Made by a program: the position numbers and the translations under genes
The notes under the pieces: model-generated
The model's input: only the letters and a program-made list of their open reading frames with translations
Database searches by the model: none
Told to the model about the DNA's origin: nothing
Shown here: one piece after another, positions 31,360 through 42,090 of the stretch
Layout of the letters: the number at the start of each line of letters is the position of its first letter
Numbering within the stretch: position 1 is the stretch's first letter
Assembly: GCF_028583425.1 (NCBI RefSeq)
Contig: NC_072796.1
Span: 123,911,464-123,975,463, forward strand
Reading direction: 5' to 3'
Length of the DNA: 64,000 bases
From: Eublepharis macularius
Taxonomy: Eukaryota > Chordata > Lepidosauria > Squamata > Eublepharidae

Positions 31360-31580
31360 GGTTGCTAGCTCCAATTTGGGAAATTCTTGGAGATTTGGGG
31401 CCGGGGGGGGGAGCCTAGGAAGGGTGGGGTTTGGGGAGGGAAAGGACTCAGCAGGGTATAATGCCATAGAGTCCACCCTCCAAAGCAGCCATTTTCTCCA
31501 CGGGAACTGATCTCTGGGGCCTGGAAGTCAGATGTAATTCCAGGAGATCTCCAGCCACCACCTGGAAGGTGGCAACTCTA
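31360..31580. mobile_element. GGTTGCCAG-family repeat
   Basis: Start ggttgctagctccaatttgg, a G run at 31401-31411, gccatagagtccaccctcca and ctgatctctggggcctggaa, end aggtggcaactcta. Confidence 0.6.
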
Positions 31581-32197
31581 CTGTTCAGGCATGAGGCCCA
31601 ACTTGTTTTTGAATGCTCAGGGCCCTGATTTGGATCAGAAGTATGTTGGAGGGGGACAGGGTATAATCCCAAAGCTACCACCACGTGTCATGACGACTCC
31701 CTTTCTCTTGTGTAGTTAGATGTTGCCTTAAACCTTCTTGTTCTTACAACTTCTGGGTAAATAATCCTGCCACCAGGAATTAAATTCCAAACTAATTAAT
31801 TTAATCTCCCCCCCCCCCCCCCGCAAATAATAGGCTCAACGGTTAGGCTTCTTCTTTGGACTATGTGGCCTTGAGGATTAGAATGGGATATATAGAAATC
31901 ACATACATTCTGGGGTGGAAAAAAACAATCACGTGCAGAAGGGTGAACAAAAAAACCCCCCACCAATACAAACTTCTATTAGTACAGGAAGTGTATTGGT
32001 TTCACACTATTTCTTCAGCTTGATGGTTTCAAAGATAGTTATCTGTTCTTAAAGTTTCTTTACTTAGGCTCAGTCACACAAAGTAATTTTCCACACAGAT
32101 CTTTAAGAGAATAAACTCCACATGGACTTAGATTCATTCAGGCCTTTCCACACAGCTTGCCTGATTTAGACAGACCAACCTCTCACTCAGATATACA

Positions 32198-32430
32198 AAG
32201 CAATAGACCAGTAGCACCTATAAGACTAACAAAATTTGCGGTAGGGTATGAGTTTTTGTGAGCCACTGCTCACTTCTTCAGATATAGCTAGAATGTGAGT
32301 CCATCTGTCCTTGTATCTTGGGAGAGTGAAGTGATTGCAGAAGCCGAATGATAGCCGGTGAATGACAATGGCCGTGATTGAATAGGTGGGGTTTGCATTC
32401 ACCAGCTATTATCATTCGGCTTCTGCAATA
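32198..32430 (-). mobile_element. Degraded Penelope-type terminal repeat joined to a foldback
   Basis: Bases 32198-32285, read on the - strand, give CTGAAGAAGTGAGCAGTGGC, TCACAAAAACTCATACCCTA and then ttgttagtcttataggtgct, a diverged terminal repeat in which the GAAA core base G is lost. It continues into an inverted repeat: ttgcagaagccgaatgatag ccggtgaatg (32335-32364) faces cattcaccagctattatcat tcggcttctgcaa (32396-32428). Confidence 0.55.
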
Positions 32431-34284
32431 ATTCCACTGGGAGGATTGTAGCTCTTACCACTGAACACAGCCGAAGAATATGGTTGTCAAAAAATCTGGA
32501 GGGGAAAAAAAAGTCCCATTCCTTTAATGGAGGCTTGATGTATAGAAATGGGGAGCTGAAGCTTTTCATGACATGGAGATAAATAACATGCACCTGGTAA
32601 ATAACATCCCATTAAGCTTCTGTTAAAAGGGGAGGCCAGTTGGCATACAACCCTACAGAAGGGTGAAGCAGATGTCGTGCCCTTACTAGAGAACAGTCTT
32701 CGAATGGCCTTGGTAAAGGCATCGTATCACCTTTATAGGCACTCACTGGCAGAAGCTGGAATTGTTCCTGTCACCACCAAGTATGGTAATGCTCCTCTTG
32801 GGTCTTTGTTTTGTACCACAGATTGCTTATAGTTAGTGATGTAGCAATGGAGGTACTCTACCACCAAACTCAGCGTTATTTTCTGAATAAAGTGATCCTT
32901 TAAAAAAAACCCTATGAATAAATGTTATGTGTTTTTTGTCTGTAAAATGTGGCTTTTTCGGTGGTCAAACAAGTCCCATCTCTGGATTCTAATGAAAAGC
33001 AACCTCCCCAAGGGGAGAAGATCACAACTGTCAAATATGGTGAGATAATCTTAGTTAATTTGGAAGAATATTATATTTTAACCATCTTTAAGTTTGACCC
33101 CCCCACACACACATTTGTTACATTTGCCTAATTATCTGTAACCATTTTTGTTTGTTTGTGGGTTGCTAATTTGTTAAGAAAAGAAGATTTTATAATGCCA
33201 GTCACAGAACTGTTCTTTTGTTTCTTCTTGAATTTCTTCCCAGATCTGAACTGTACTTGCTGTAAGTATTTGATTTTCATTTTCACTCTGATCACTTCCT
33301 TTTTAAAACCACATACTCACTCAAATTCTGGCTTGGAACGGACAGTCAAATGACACAAGGCACTGGAGTTCCAAAACTGCAATTTCCAATGTGTTATCTA
33401 GCTCTATAAAGCCTTCACAGTGGAGCCCCATATTCACTAGCTGTAATATTGGTGAGAGGCAGTTTACCACCATGTACTTTCCTTGATTCAAAAACAGCCC
33501 CAAGACAGAAAAAAAGGGATATGCACCATCATGGGTTTTGCCCCCCTTCTGGAGCTAAAACTAGTCTGAGGGGAGCATTTTTGACTGGGGAAATAGCATG
33601 GTTGTGGAATAAACCACTTATCTCTGTTGCACTACACTGTAATGGCTACAATTGACACCCCCTCCCTTTCTCAAGAAAGCCCTTTCAGTGGCTTTCTTGA
33701 GCCAAACAACACTTCAGTTCTAATCACAATACTCCAAAATCGAAGTCTAGTTGACTCAAGGAGGGGTGATCCTGAGGCGAGAAGTGATATTTGGGTTCAA
33801 AATTACAGTAGGGGATTTACATTGAGATCTTCAGGGACCCATTCAATGATATATAAATAACTAGTTAGCTAGCTAATGTTTATGTACCCAGAAGTAATGA
33901 GGCCTTAGCACATGAAGGGGAAATGTGGTATAAAGGTATGAGGGAATAAATAGGTCCCTGTGGCAAATCTTTAAGAATCACACTCCAATGTAATCCATGA
34001 ATGACTGCACTTGATTTGTGCAGTCACCAAACAGGAGAGAATTGTTGTGGGGTTTTTTTACCACATCATATTGCTACCTAATTAATGACATTTTTACTCA
34101 GACAGCAGTTCAGCACAGCTCAAGCAATATGTCCAGTCACTCAGAAGAATCCTGGTGATGATAAAATCCATAAAAAGATGAAAACATCTATTAACAAAAT
34201 TCAGAGAGTCAGCCAGCATGTCAGTCAGTCAGTGAGAGAACTATACATAAACAAAATGTGCACTATTCACAACAGCAACACAAT

Positions 34285-34288
<4 letters not shown>
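32431..34288. other. Intergenic sequence, nothing firmly recognised
   Basis: A poly-C run lies upstream at 31808-31822, and A-rich or T-rich stretches occur here. About 32540-32610 shares gagctgaagctttt and gtaaataacat with 47500-47545. No exon was supported. Confidence 0.4.

Positions 34289-34350
<62 letters not shown>
34289..34350. repeat. (AC)31 microsatellite
   Basis: An uninterrupted 62-base AC dinucleotide run, likely to be length-polymorphic. Confidence 0.97.
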
Positions 34351-34353
<3 letters not shown>

Positions 34354-34813
34354 TTGCTCATGTCCATAGAGATGGCAGTATGGAAAGAGCAGCTGAGGTA
34401 GAAAGAAAACATCAAAAAGTGTCTGTTTCCAGAAAGCACATGACACATTCAAACAAGTCCAGTTTTTTTGCACTGTGCTTTTATGTGACAAAATAATTGC
34501 AATTTTGGTTTGGCAACTGTACAGAAAAAATAATATAATACAGGATGCGTTTGTAACTCAAGCATCTGTAAGAGATGCTTGTCCAAAGCTTTCTTGGAAA
34601 CCTCTAAGGAAGGAGATATGACAATCTGCCTAATAATGAAAGAAAAGACCACTGCCTTGATGGCTCAGCCCAGGATGTGAAAGCACGTGACACAATACTC
34701 TTGCCCAAGCAGAGCATGATTGTATCTGGTTTGTGTTTGGCCGACAGGCTATCTGGGAACCCTATACATGCCACCTTAATCTCCCTGGAGGGTAACAAAT
34801 ATGATTGCATGTA

Positions 34814-34975
34814 CGTTTGCCAGCCTCAAGGTGGAGCCTGGAGTTCTCTGATCTCCGCTGGGGGAAATGGCAGCTTTGGCAAGTAGACTGTACGGCATCA
34901 TATCCCTGCCGGGCTCCTATCCCAGGCACTGACCCCAAATCTCCAGGGAACGGCCAGGCTGGAGCTGGCAACCCT
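34814..34975. mobile_element. GGTTGCCAG-family repeat, diverged
   Basis: Start cgtttgccagcctcaaggtg, middle tcatatccctgccgggctcc and accccaaatctccagggaac, end ggagctggcaaccct. Confidence 0.55.
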
Positions 34976-35145
34976 GTGTGTAGGAAAGGTTTGTTCATTT
35001 TAGGGACCCATGGAAAGAGTACAGCATGTCTGTATGTGAACTACACACAGACACATTATACTCACAGTAAAAAGCCCATCAGTAGTCAGGTATCTTCATT
35101 TTTGCCTTTCTCCCAAGCTAAACTTGAACAGTGCCATCAAATGCA

Positions 35146-35250
35146 CCACTTTATATGAGTGAATGTCTGCTCTTCACTCTTTATATGAATGAATGTCATT
35201 CACTCATATAATGAGCAGACATTCACTATACGAGTGAATGTCTGCTCTTC
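35146..35250. repeat. Clustered direct and inverted copies of a gaatgtctgctc unit
   Basis: tatatgagtgaatgtctgct cttc (35152-35175) recurs as tatacgagtgaatgtctgct cttc (35227-35250). Between them lie tatatgaatgaatgtcattc and the inverted gagcagacattcactata, so the cluster can fold on itself. Confidence 0.7.
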
Positions 35251-35429
35251 CGTTATTTGGAAGAGGGTAATTCAGAGGGCATTTTCACCCCTGAGAACGA
35301 GTCTTGTTTTTCCCATTCTGCCCCTTCCCTTCTTTCCTCCCTTGGCAATCAGAGGCAGCAGCTATTTCCCTGAAGCCCCTGCTGTAACCAAAGTGAGATG
35401 AAGGTGGGGGGCGGCCTTGGCTTATATGT

Positions 35430-35545
35430 CTTAATATTTATTTACTTCATTTATACTCCAATTTTCTCCCTAATGGTGCAACAAAGCAGCTTACAACATT
35501 CTCCCCTAATCTATCTTCACAATCACCCTATAATGTAGGTTAAAA
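35430..35545 (-). mobile_element. SINE tail fragment, minus orientation
   Basis: It reads ttaatatttatttacttcat, ttatactccaattttctccc, gcagcttacaacattctccc, cacaatcaccctataatgta and ggtta, the reversed tail of the tRNA-SINE family seen at 21137-21372. Confidence 0.5.
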
Positions 35546-35649
35546 TCAGTGGGTTGGGTGGGAATAAAGGAGGTGTGGGGAGTATCTTTGATCTTTGCCC
35601 CAGGCCTTAGACTCACTAGCCTCCCCTGTCTGGCAGTGAAGTTGGACAG

Positions 35650-36050
35650 TGAAGAAAGCTAACAGAAAGAAAATTGATTCATTTGAAATGTGATGCTGGA
35701 GGAGAGTTTTGCAGATACCATGGCTGGCCAAAAAGACAAATAAGTGGGTACTAGATCAAATCAAGCCTGAATTCTCCCTAGAAGCTAAAATGACTAAACT
35801 GAGGCTGTCGTACTTTGGTCACATCACGAGAAGACAAGATTCTCTGGAAAAGTCAATAATGCTAGGAAAAGTGGAAGGCAGTAGGAAAAGAGGAAGACCT
35901 AAAACGAGATGGCTGGGCTCAATAAAAGAAACCACATCCTCCAGTTTGCAGGATCTGAGCAAGTCTGTTAATAATAGGACATTTTGGAGGTCTTTCATTC
36001 ATAGGGTCACCATAGGTCAGAGGCAACTTGACGGCACATCACACGCACCC
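35650..36050 (+). mobile_element. Bov-B LINE 3' end, plus orientation
   Basis: A 5'-truncated Bov-B copy that includes the ORF C terminus and the terminal sequence (gcaggatctgagcaagtctg, tctttcattcatagggtcac, cataggtcagaggcaacttg, acggcacatcacac). It is the best copy in the window of the tail that also ends the SINEs. Confidence 0.8.
35709..36050 (+). pseudogene. C-terminal fragment of a Bov-B LINE reverse transcriptase ORF
   Basis: The in-frame product contains AKMTKLRLSYFGHITRRQDS, LEKSIMLGKVEGSRKRGRPK, TRWLGSIKETTSSSLQDLSK and NRTFWRSFIHRVTIGQRQLD. It matches the - strand fragment at 27898-28200 residue for residue over most of its length. RT and endonuclease domains are missing. It is a dead 5'-truncated insertion. 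Confidence 0.78.
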
Positions 36051-36295
36051 CTGTCCGGCAGTGGATCTGCCTGCTAGTGTTGGCATGGCATAAAGTGCAC
36101 ACAGCAGCTGTGACATTTCTTGGCCTGCCTTTATCTCTGCCTACTCATCAGTGCCCCCTCAAGCCATGTCCTCGCTAGGTCAACACATTTTATCAAGTGT
36201 GTCCTGTATTTTTGTTGAAGCCATCTGGCAACACTATATATAATAAAAATAGAAGGATTTAAAACATCAAACATACATTGTTAAGATGGAAGGGA

Positions 36296-36482
36296 AGGCA
36301 GCATGGTATAGTCTGATCTCATCAGATCTCGGAAGCTAAGCAGGGTCGATACTTGGATGCGTGACCACTAAGGAAGACTCTTCAGAGGAAGGCAATGGCA
36401 AACCACCTCTGCTTCTCACTTGCCTGGAAAGCCCCTTGTGCTGGGGTTGCCATAAGTTGATTGTGACTTGACAACACACACT
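36296..36482 (+). mobile_element. 5S-rRNA-derived SINE, best-preserved copy
   Basis: The head gtctgatctcatcagatctc, ggaagctaagcagggtcgat and acttggatgcgtgaccacta is closely 5S rRNA-like (internal A block, intermediate element and C block region). The body is ggcaatggcaaaccacctct, and the tail gttgccataagttgattgtg and acttgacaacacacac is of Bov-B type. A LINE-like tail on a 5S head is the arrangement described as 5S-Sauria SINE in Anolis. Confidence 0.85.
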
Positions 36483-36570
36483 CGTTGAGCTGAGAGTGCT
36501 CTTCGTGCAATACGTTTGACGACACATACAGGGCTAACATGCTACAGGCAACAGTCCTGGTAGGCATAAT

Positions 36571-36672
36571 CACCATTTTATCTGTACGGTGCAAAAAATG
36601 GATATTCCATTTTGGAATTGGAATACACGCCCCAGAATCCCATGTGTTGGTCTTTCAGATAAAATGGTGAAT
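36571..36672. mobile_element. Short foldback, tcaccattttatctg ends
   Basis: atcaccattttatctg at about 36569-36584 faces cagataaaatggtga at 36657-36671. The interior also contains ccattttggaattggaat. It is probably a roughly 100-bp MITE of unknown family. Confidence 0.4.
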
Positions 36673-38297
36673 GAAGGTACTGGATCATATGTAGTGCATT
36701 CACCCTGTATGCATATGCAAATGTATGAAGACATATTGAAGAGACCAGTGCGATCAGAAAGGTTTTGGATTCCCTACACACTCTTGAATGAAGTCACACA
36801 AACTTCATGGGTAAGAACATTCCAGAGCGCTGAGGAAACCCCAGAGAACACCCTGCTACACATAGAAACCTATCTGGCTTTCCTGAAAGACAGAACTGTG
36901 AGTAATTAGCTATCTGACCACCCATCCATCCAACACACTTCTATCCTTCTCAGCATACATGGATATCCCTTTTACCTGTACACCAATCCTGTGAAGTAGG
37001 TTAGTGAGGCCCAAAGTCACCCACTGAGCTTAATTATTGTCACTAAGAGGAAAAATGAAGGCGGAGAAAGACCCAACACAAGGAGAATCAGGTAACCGAA
37101 AAGGTTGAGAAAAACAAAACAAATGCAAACTATAATACAAAACTGGAAAAGTAACACAAAATTATTGAATAGAATGTGGAGCAGGTACTTAAACAGCATC
37201 TCTACATATGGTTCCACAGTTTAGCACTTTCCCCTTGTATAATGCAAATTAAGAACAAAATATGCCAATATACATAGGGATGTCATACGGACAGCTTTCA
37301 AATGACCAGGTACAATTATATAAATATAACCAAAAATGTTTCAGACGAAAGGCCTTCCTCAGAGGTTCTGAATGAATTGCTACGCACCATAAAATGTAAC
37401 GGGCCTAACCAGGCATAGAATGAAGCAGAGAATGCTATAAATGGTCATGGAAAAGGTAAGCCCCAACTCTCCACTGAAAATGAATATATATGCCTCGGGC
37501 ACAACAATAGGAATGAAGGAATTTACTGTTCTTGTCACAGCACGATTTTCTCTAACCTGGCCTAGAGAGGTTCACGGGTCACTGGAAATACCTTTATTTC
37601 ATTTTGGCTTGTTTTTTTCAACCCTAGTCACTCTTAAAAGCTTATACCCTGGAAACTCGTTAGCCTTCAAGGTGCTACTAGATTTGTTCATCTAATGTAG
37701 ACTAGCCACCTGGAATACATACCACACTGGCTGTCTTAAATCCTTGGACCTTTTGTATGGGAGTCAATAGGATATATATGAGATCACCAGGACCAAAACT
37801 GTTTATGGCTTTATACATTGTATCTTCAACCTGGCCCTGAAAAATATAGGCCAGTACAGTTGCTTTGATTTTGGTGTAACACGCTTCTGGCTACTAACAA
37901 AAAAATTTGATAGCTGTTCTTGTCACCAGGACAGGATAAACAAAGTAAGAATTGAAAAGCCTTTTGTGGACTGGGAAATGCTCTAAAGGGGATTATTAGG
38001 ATACTAGGATAGGCCACATGGTGGCAGTCATACACTTTCCCATCTGCCTCATTTCAAAGCTTGAGAACAGAGAGAAAAACTTTCTTCTCCCAACGGAGCG
38101 GTTCCTTGAAGTGCCTTCAACAGGCCAACAACTTTGTTATGTACTGAGTGCCAAGTAGCAGTCAAGCATGAACCTGGATGATTACTCTCTGTGTTTATGA
38201 ACGCTTCAGGGATTTGTGGCTAGACCTGTTCACTCCCTGCCACTTTTTTTTCTTTTGTTGTTGCAAAGAACAATGTCAAGCATTTCAAATGAATGCA
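36673..38297. other. Intergenic sequence with small repeat fragments
   Basis: About 37633-37690 (agcttataccctggaaactc, gttagccttcaaggtgctac) is a fragment of the Penelope-type terminal repeat. About 36955-37020 (caatcctgtgaagtaggtta, gtgaggcccaaagtcaccca) is a reversed SINE fragment. Nothing else was recognised. Confidence 0.4.
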
Positions 38298-38360
38298 CAT
38301 TTTGATATATTCTGCAAACATTTTGATATATTCTGCAAACATTTTGATATATTCTGCAAA
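38298..38360. repeat. 21-bp tandem repeat, three perfect copies
   Basis: cattttgatatattctgcaa plus a final a is repeated three times without a mismatch. Since 21 is a multiple of three, every reading frame stays open through it, which explains the open frames on both strands here. Confidence 0.95.
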
Positions 38361-38852
38361 CCAAATGCGCCAGCAAACAGAGGTGTTTTTGCATCTGAGG
38401 AAGAGACAACCAGGCATATCTTCTTTGCATTACACACAGGAGTGCTATGCGTGGCATGGAATGTTCTAAAGATTTTTATAAAAAATAAAGGCTCTAGTCC
38501 TTATGCTCTCAGTCTCAGAGTCTAAGTTACCTTCAAAAAACTTTAACAAGTTAATGAAACATGATAACCGTTAACACGCTTACACCTCAGTTTTGTTTAC
38601 ACAATTGCAGTGTATTTTTTCTTTTCTGGAATGAGCAGCTCCTCCTGGGAGCTCCCAGACCAAAAATCTGAGAACTCTGCACAGAAAGGAAGCACCCTGC
38701 GGTATTTCAAGGACTTGTGCTGACATAATACATTGAATTATGCAGACCAAAGGCCTTCTGGTGCATTGCCCCTGTTTGAAAGGGAGTCAGTGGGGTAATG
38801 ATTCCAAAGGGGCACTGCGCATGTGTACGCATGCGCACGCACACACGCACAC

Positions 38853-38945
38853 AGAGGAGTCTTGTAGCACCTTGAATATTACCAATTTTTTATTCCAGCA
38901 TAACATTTCATGGACTAGATTCCCCTTCGTGAATGGGAGCCCTCA
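38853..38945 (-). mobile_element. Degraded Penelope-type terminal repeat
   Basis: On the + strand, gaggagtcttgtagcacctt, gaatattaccaattttttat, tccagcataacatttcatgg is the reversed and diverged terminal sequence (compare 23813-23880). The ribozyme-like core is no longer readable. Confidence 0.5.
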
Positions 38946-39057
38946 CTTGGCAGACATATTTGTGAGGTTTATGAAGAAAAAGAAACCCTGAACATCAGGG
39001 TCAAAGGGACATGGAATACAGGAAGTATAGGGTGAAATGTAATTGCGTATAATTCTG

Positions 39058-39245
39058 GATCGCCAGCCTCCAGGTCTGGAGGTCTCCCAGAATTAAACTG
39101 ATCTCCAGACTACAAAGATCAGTTCCCCTGGAGAAAATGGCTGCTTTGAAGGGTGGACTTCATATTATACCCCAATGAGGTCCCTCCCTTCCCATGCTCC
39201 ACCCCTAATTCTCCAGGGATTTCCCAACTCAAAGTTGGGAACCCT
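39058..39245. mobile_element. GGTTGCCAG-family repeat, reversed
   Basis: Start gatcgccagcctccaggtct, middle actgatctccagactacaaa, agatcagttcccctggagaa and ggtggacttcatattatacc, end caaagttgggaaccct. Confidence 0.6.
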
Positions 39246-39553
39246 AACTGGGCCTTCAGCCCCAGTTAAGAGAATCGATGATAGCTATCTGGGATGAGGA
39301 GTGGGAGGGAACTAAATGCAGCTCTTCTTATTTTCGTGATGCCACTAGTCCACATGGAGGCTGTTTTTCTAAGACCCTACACACACAGCCTCCATTGTCA
39401 TACATGTACACAAATATCAACTCATCATGCTGGTGATGGAATTGTTGGGAAATATTGGGGCTTGGAAACATTATGAGGAGTTATATATTTTAAATGAGTA
39501 AATAACTGTCCCATTCTCTTTAGTCATTGCCTACCTTAGGGGGAAGCCCTGAC

Positions 39554-39750
39554 CTAGATAGCCCAGGTGAGCCTGATCTCAGCAGATCTCAAAAGCTAAG
39601 CAGGGTTGGCCTTGGTTAGTGATTGGATGGGAGACCTCCAGGGTTGCAGAGGCAGGCAATGGCAAACCACTTCTGTTAGTCTCTTGCCATGAAAACCCCA
39701 CTAGGGGTTGCCACAGGTCAACTCTGACTTGAGGACACTCTCTTAACCAC
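39554..39750 (+). mobile_element. 5S-rRNA-derived SINE
   Basis: Head gcctgatctcagcagatctc, aaaagctaagcagggttggc, cttggttagtgattggatgg, gagacctcc; body aggcaggcaatggcaaacca; tail gggttgccacaggtcaactc, tgacttgaggacac. Confidence 0.82.
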
Positions 39751-40779
39751 ACACATCTTAGGGGGAAAGCCTGATTTATTTGGAAATGGGATAGGAAAAA
39801 ATAAGCAATGGATATCCCACTTACAGTGGCCACAGGCAAAGTGAAATAGTCATAAAGAGCAGGAAATTTCGGTGGTAACAGTTCTTCCCTCTTCTATGAA
39901 GTTGTTGCTAAAGTCCTTCTTGGGCACTGGCTGACCTCACTGTTATGTTGACCTTAAAGGGGGACCTGTAGCAAGAAACCCTGGGGTGTTTTTCATATAC
40001 TCGTTAAGACATTTATCACAAGATAATAATTCTGCCCTTATAAAATCAGCTTCCCTGTCTTCCAGATGTGGATTTAGCTATGTGGGAAGTAAAAGCACAC
40101 CTCTGAACTCTATAGAAAAGGGTACCTTTGGCTCAACTCTGCATAGCCAACCTGCTCATACCAATTAAAAAGTAAAGACAGGAAAGGGGTGGTTTTCAGA
40201 CAACTTTGGTTCCCTGCAGTTAGCTGTCAAACAAAAATTAAATAGTGCTAAGAGCACCACCCCTCCCAAATGGTGTTGTTGTAACACGTTAGGACCCACC
40301 CACCCCCCCTCAAACAAATGAAGAACCTTCTGTAACTGGAAAGCTTGCATCTTCCAACACCAACGAGTGGAGAAGAAATAATTTCATTTTGCATTGCTTT
40401 AGGGCAGATCTACATTAGAAACTCATATTGGTGTCATTCCACTTTAGTGATCTTGGCTTCCTCCAGTAAATTCTTGCGGACTGCAGTTTGGTCTTGAATC
40501 TTCTGGAGAGCTATGTTTCTAGAAGAGAGGATTTAAATCCCTATTGGGCATGGTATTATTCCCTGGGACTGCCACAGGAACTAGTGTTTGGGCCAAACGT
40601 ATATTGCAGGGAAGAGTTTCCTCAAGGCCAGCTCTTTTCCCAAGATGGATTGGTAGATAGATCTAACAGCAGAAAAACTTTGCTTAACCCTAATAGTAGA
40701 AAAGCTTTGCTTCACCAAAAGACTCCCGTTCTCCTTCTTGCCACTGGGCACCTGGCATTGCATAAGTCCCAAATCAGGA
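39751..40779. other. Sequence upstream of the CpG-rich block, nothing recognised
   Basis: Two imperfect direct repeats agcagaaaaactttgcttaa and agtagaaaagctttgcttca lie at 40668-40712. No exon was supported. Confidence 0.4.
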
Positions 40780-41690
40780 GCTGAGTAGAGAAGGTAAGGG
40801 CTGGGGGCTTGGGGGAAGGGGAGGGAAGGCAGCTGGGTGTATGTTCGCGCTTGTTCATACTTCGAGGGCTGGGTGTGTTTCCCCCCCCTTCTTTCCATTT
40901 TCTAGCCTTTAATTGGCTGCCTTCTTTCTCTCCCATCGTTGCTGCTCCTCTGATCCAGAGCTGTGAAGGGAAGAGATCTGGAGGGGTGGAAAGAAACTTT
41001 TAAAAAAGAACCGAGGGTGACTCCCTCCCCGCTTTTTTTTCCTTTTAAATTAACGCGTCGTGGGAGTTTTCTACAAAAGCTGTTTTCTCCCATCAACTGT
41101 CCAAGGAGCTTTTAAAAAATTACTTATGACTACAAAGGTTTGTCTGCATTTTCTCTCTTTCTCCACTTTTTTCCTCCAAAGGTGCTCGGAATAGCCATTA
41201 TTTTCATGGAAGGTTAAATGAAATCTTGGAGGGGGGAGCGGTAAGAGGAGAACGAACGGGGAGTTATTCCGTGTCTGGAGACCTGCAACTTTTTCTTACC
41301 TTCGCTTCAACAAAGAAAGATCTAAGAGTGCTAATGATCAGGTATTGATAACTTTTCAAGGCGAAAAGAAGCCGGAGATGTAAAGGCGAGAAAAAAGAGA
41401 AAAAGCACCAAATTGGCAAATGTTTGGGAGACGTGCCTGTTCCGGAGGTGGGCGTGCGTTACATCGTTTGCGCGGTGCAGTTCGCCTAATCTAGAGATAC
41501 GAGTCGAGCGTTAATTGCGTCCGAGCGGAAAGAGCCGGCTGTTGCTGTTGGCACCTCCCAGCGCCCTTTGGCTCTGTTGCTATCCCGCGGGAAGAAAATA
41601 CCTGTGTTTCGTGTTTATCAGATCCCGCGAGCTTCTAGGCTCAGACTAAGCCGGTTGTTAGGACAGACGTCTAGTTTTCGGAAGTGTAGG
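40780..41690 (+). promoter_or_regulatory. COL14A1: CpG-dense block, candidate COL14A1 promoter and noncoding first exon
   Basis: CpG dinucleotides are rare in the flanking DNA but frequent here, densest at 41400-41690 (for example gcgtgcgttacatcgtttgc, gcggtgcagttcgcc, gagtcgagcgttaattgcgt, ccgcggg). The block lies 21 kb upstream of the first coding exon of COL14A1, on the expected side and downstream of DEPTOR, and COL14A1 is known to start with a noncoding exon. A possible exon end is atgatcag|gtattg at 41341. A TATA box could not be assigned. Confidence 0.45.
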
Positions 41691-41762
41691 CATGTATAGT
41701 AGCTGGTCTCATTTCTGATATGAAGGGCAATAATAAGGTATTGACTAAAGTTCAGCCGGGAC

Positions 41763-42078
41763 CAGGGATTTTTTTCCGTGGGAACTCAGTGGAATGGAGT
41801 TCAGGCACCTCTTAAAAATGGTCACATGGCTTGTGGCCTCACCCCTTGATCTCCAGACAGAGGGGAGTTTAGATTGCCCTCCTCCCACCAAGCAGTGCAG
41901 AGGACAATCTAAACTCCCCTCTGTTTGGAGATCAGGGGGTGGGGCCACTGGCCATTTGACCATTTTTGCCTAAGGCAATTTAAACTTTAAAAAACTCCCC
42001 CCTTGTTCCAGCTGAACTAAAGTGACATCATTGTGTGGTCTTGAGTTCCACCACCTCTTTTCCCAGAAAAAAACCCTG
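41763..42078. mobile_element. hAT-type MITE with palindromic body, copy 2
   Basis: It starts CAGGGATTTTTTTCCGTGGG and ends CTTTTCCCAGAAAAAAACCCTG, with the same inner palindrome as the copies at 11266 and 44845. The 8-bp flanks GCCGGGAC (41755-41762) and GCCTGGAC (42079-42086) agree at 7 of 8 bases. Confidence 0.75.
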
Positions 42079-42090
42079 GCCTGGACTAAG

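Noticed and set aside
34085-34369. 94-codon frame with a long Thr-His run
   Set aside because: It is the (AC)31 microsatellite read in frame.
36296-36482. A 5S rRNA gene
   Set aside because: The similarity covers only the internal promoter part and runs directly into a SINE body and Bov-B tail; the true 5S 5' and 3' ends are missing.
36589-36909. 106-codon open frame on the + strand
   Set aside because: It starts inside a small foldback and has no domain; likely chance.
38178-38525. 115-codon frame with HFDIFCK repeats
   Set aside because: The length is produced by the 21-bp tandem repeat, whose period cannot introduce stops.
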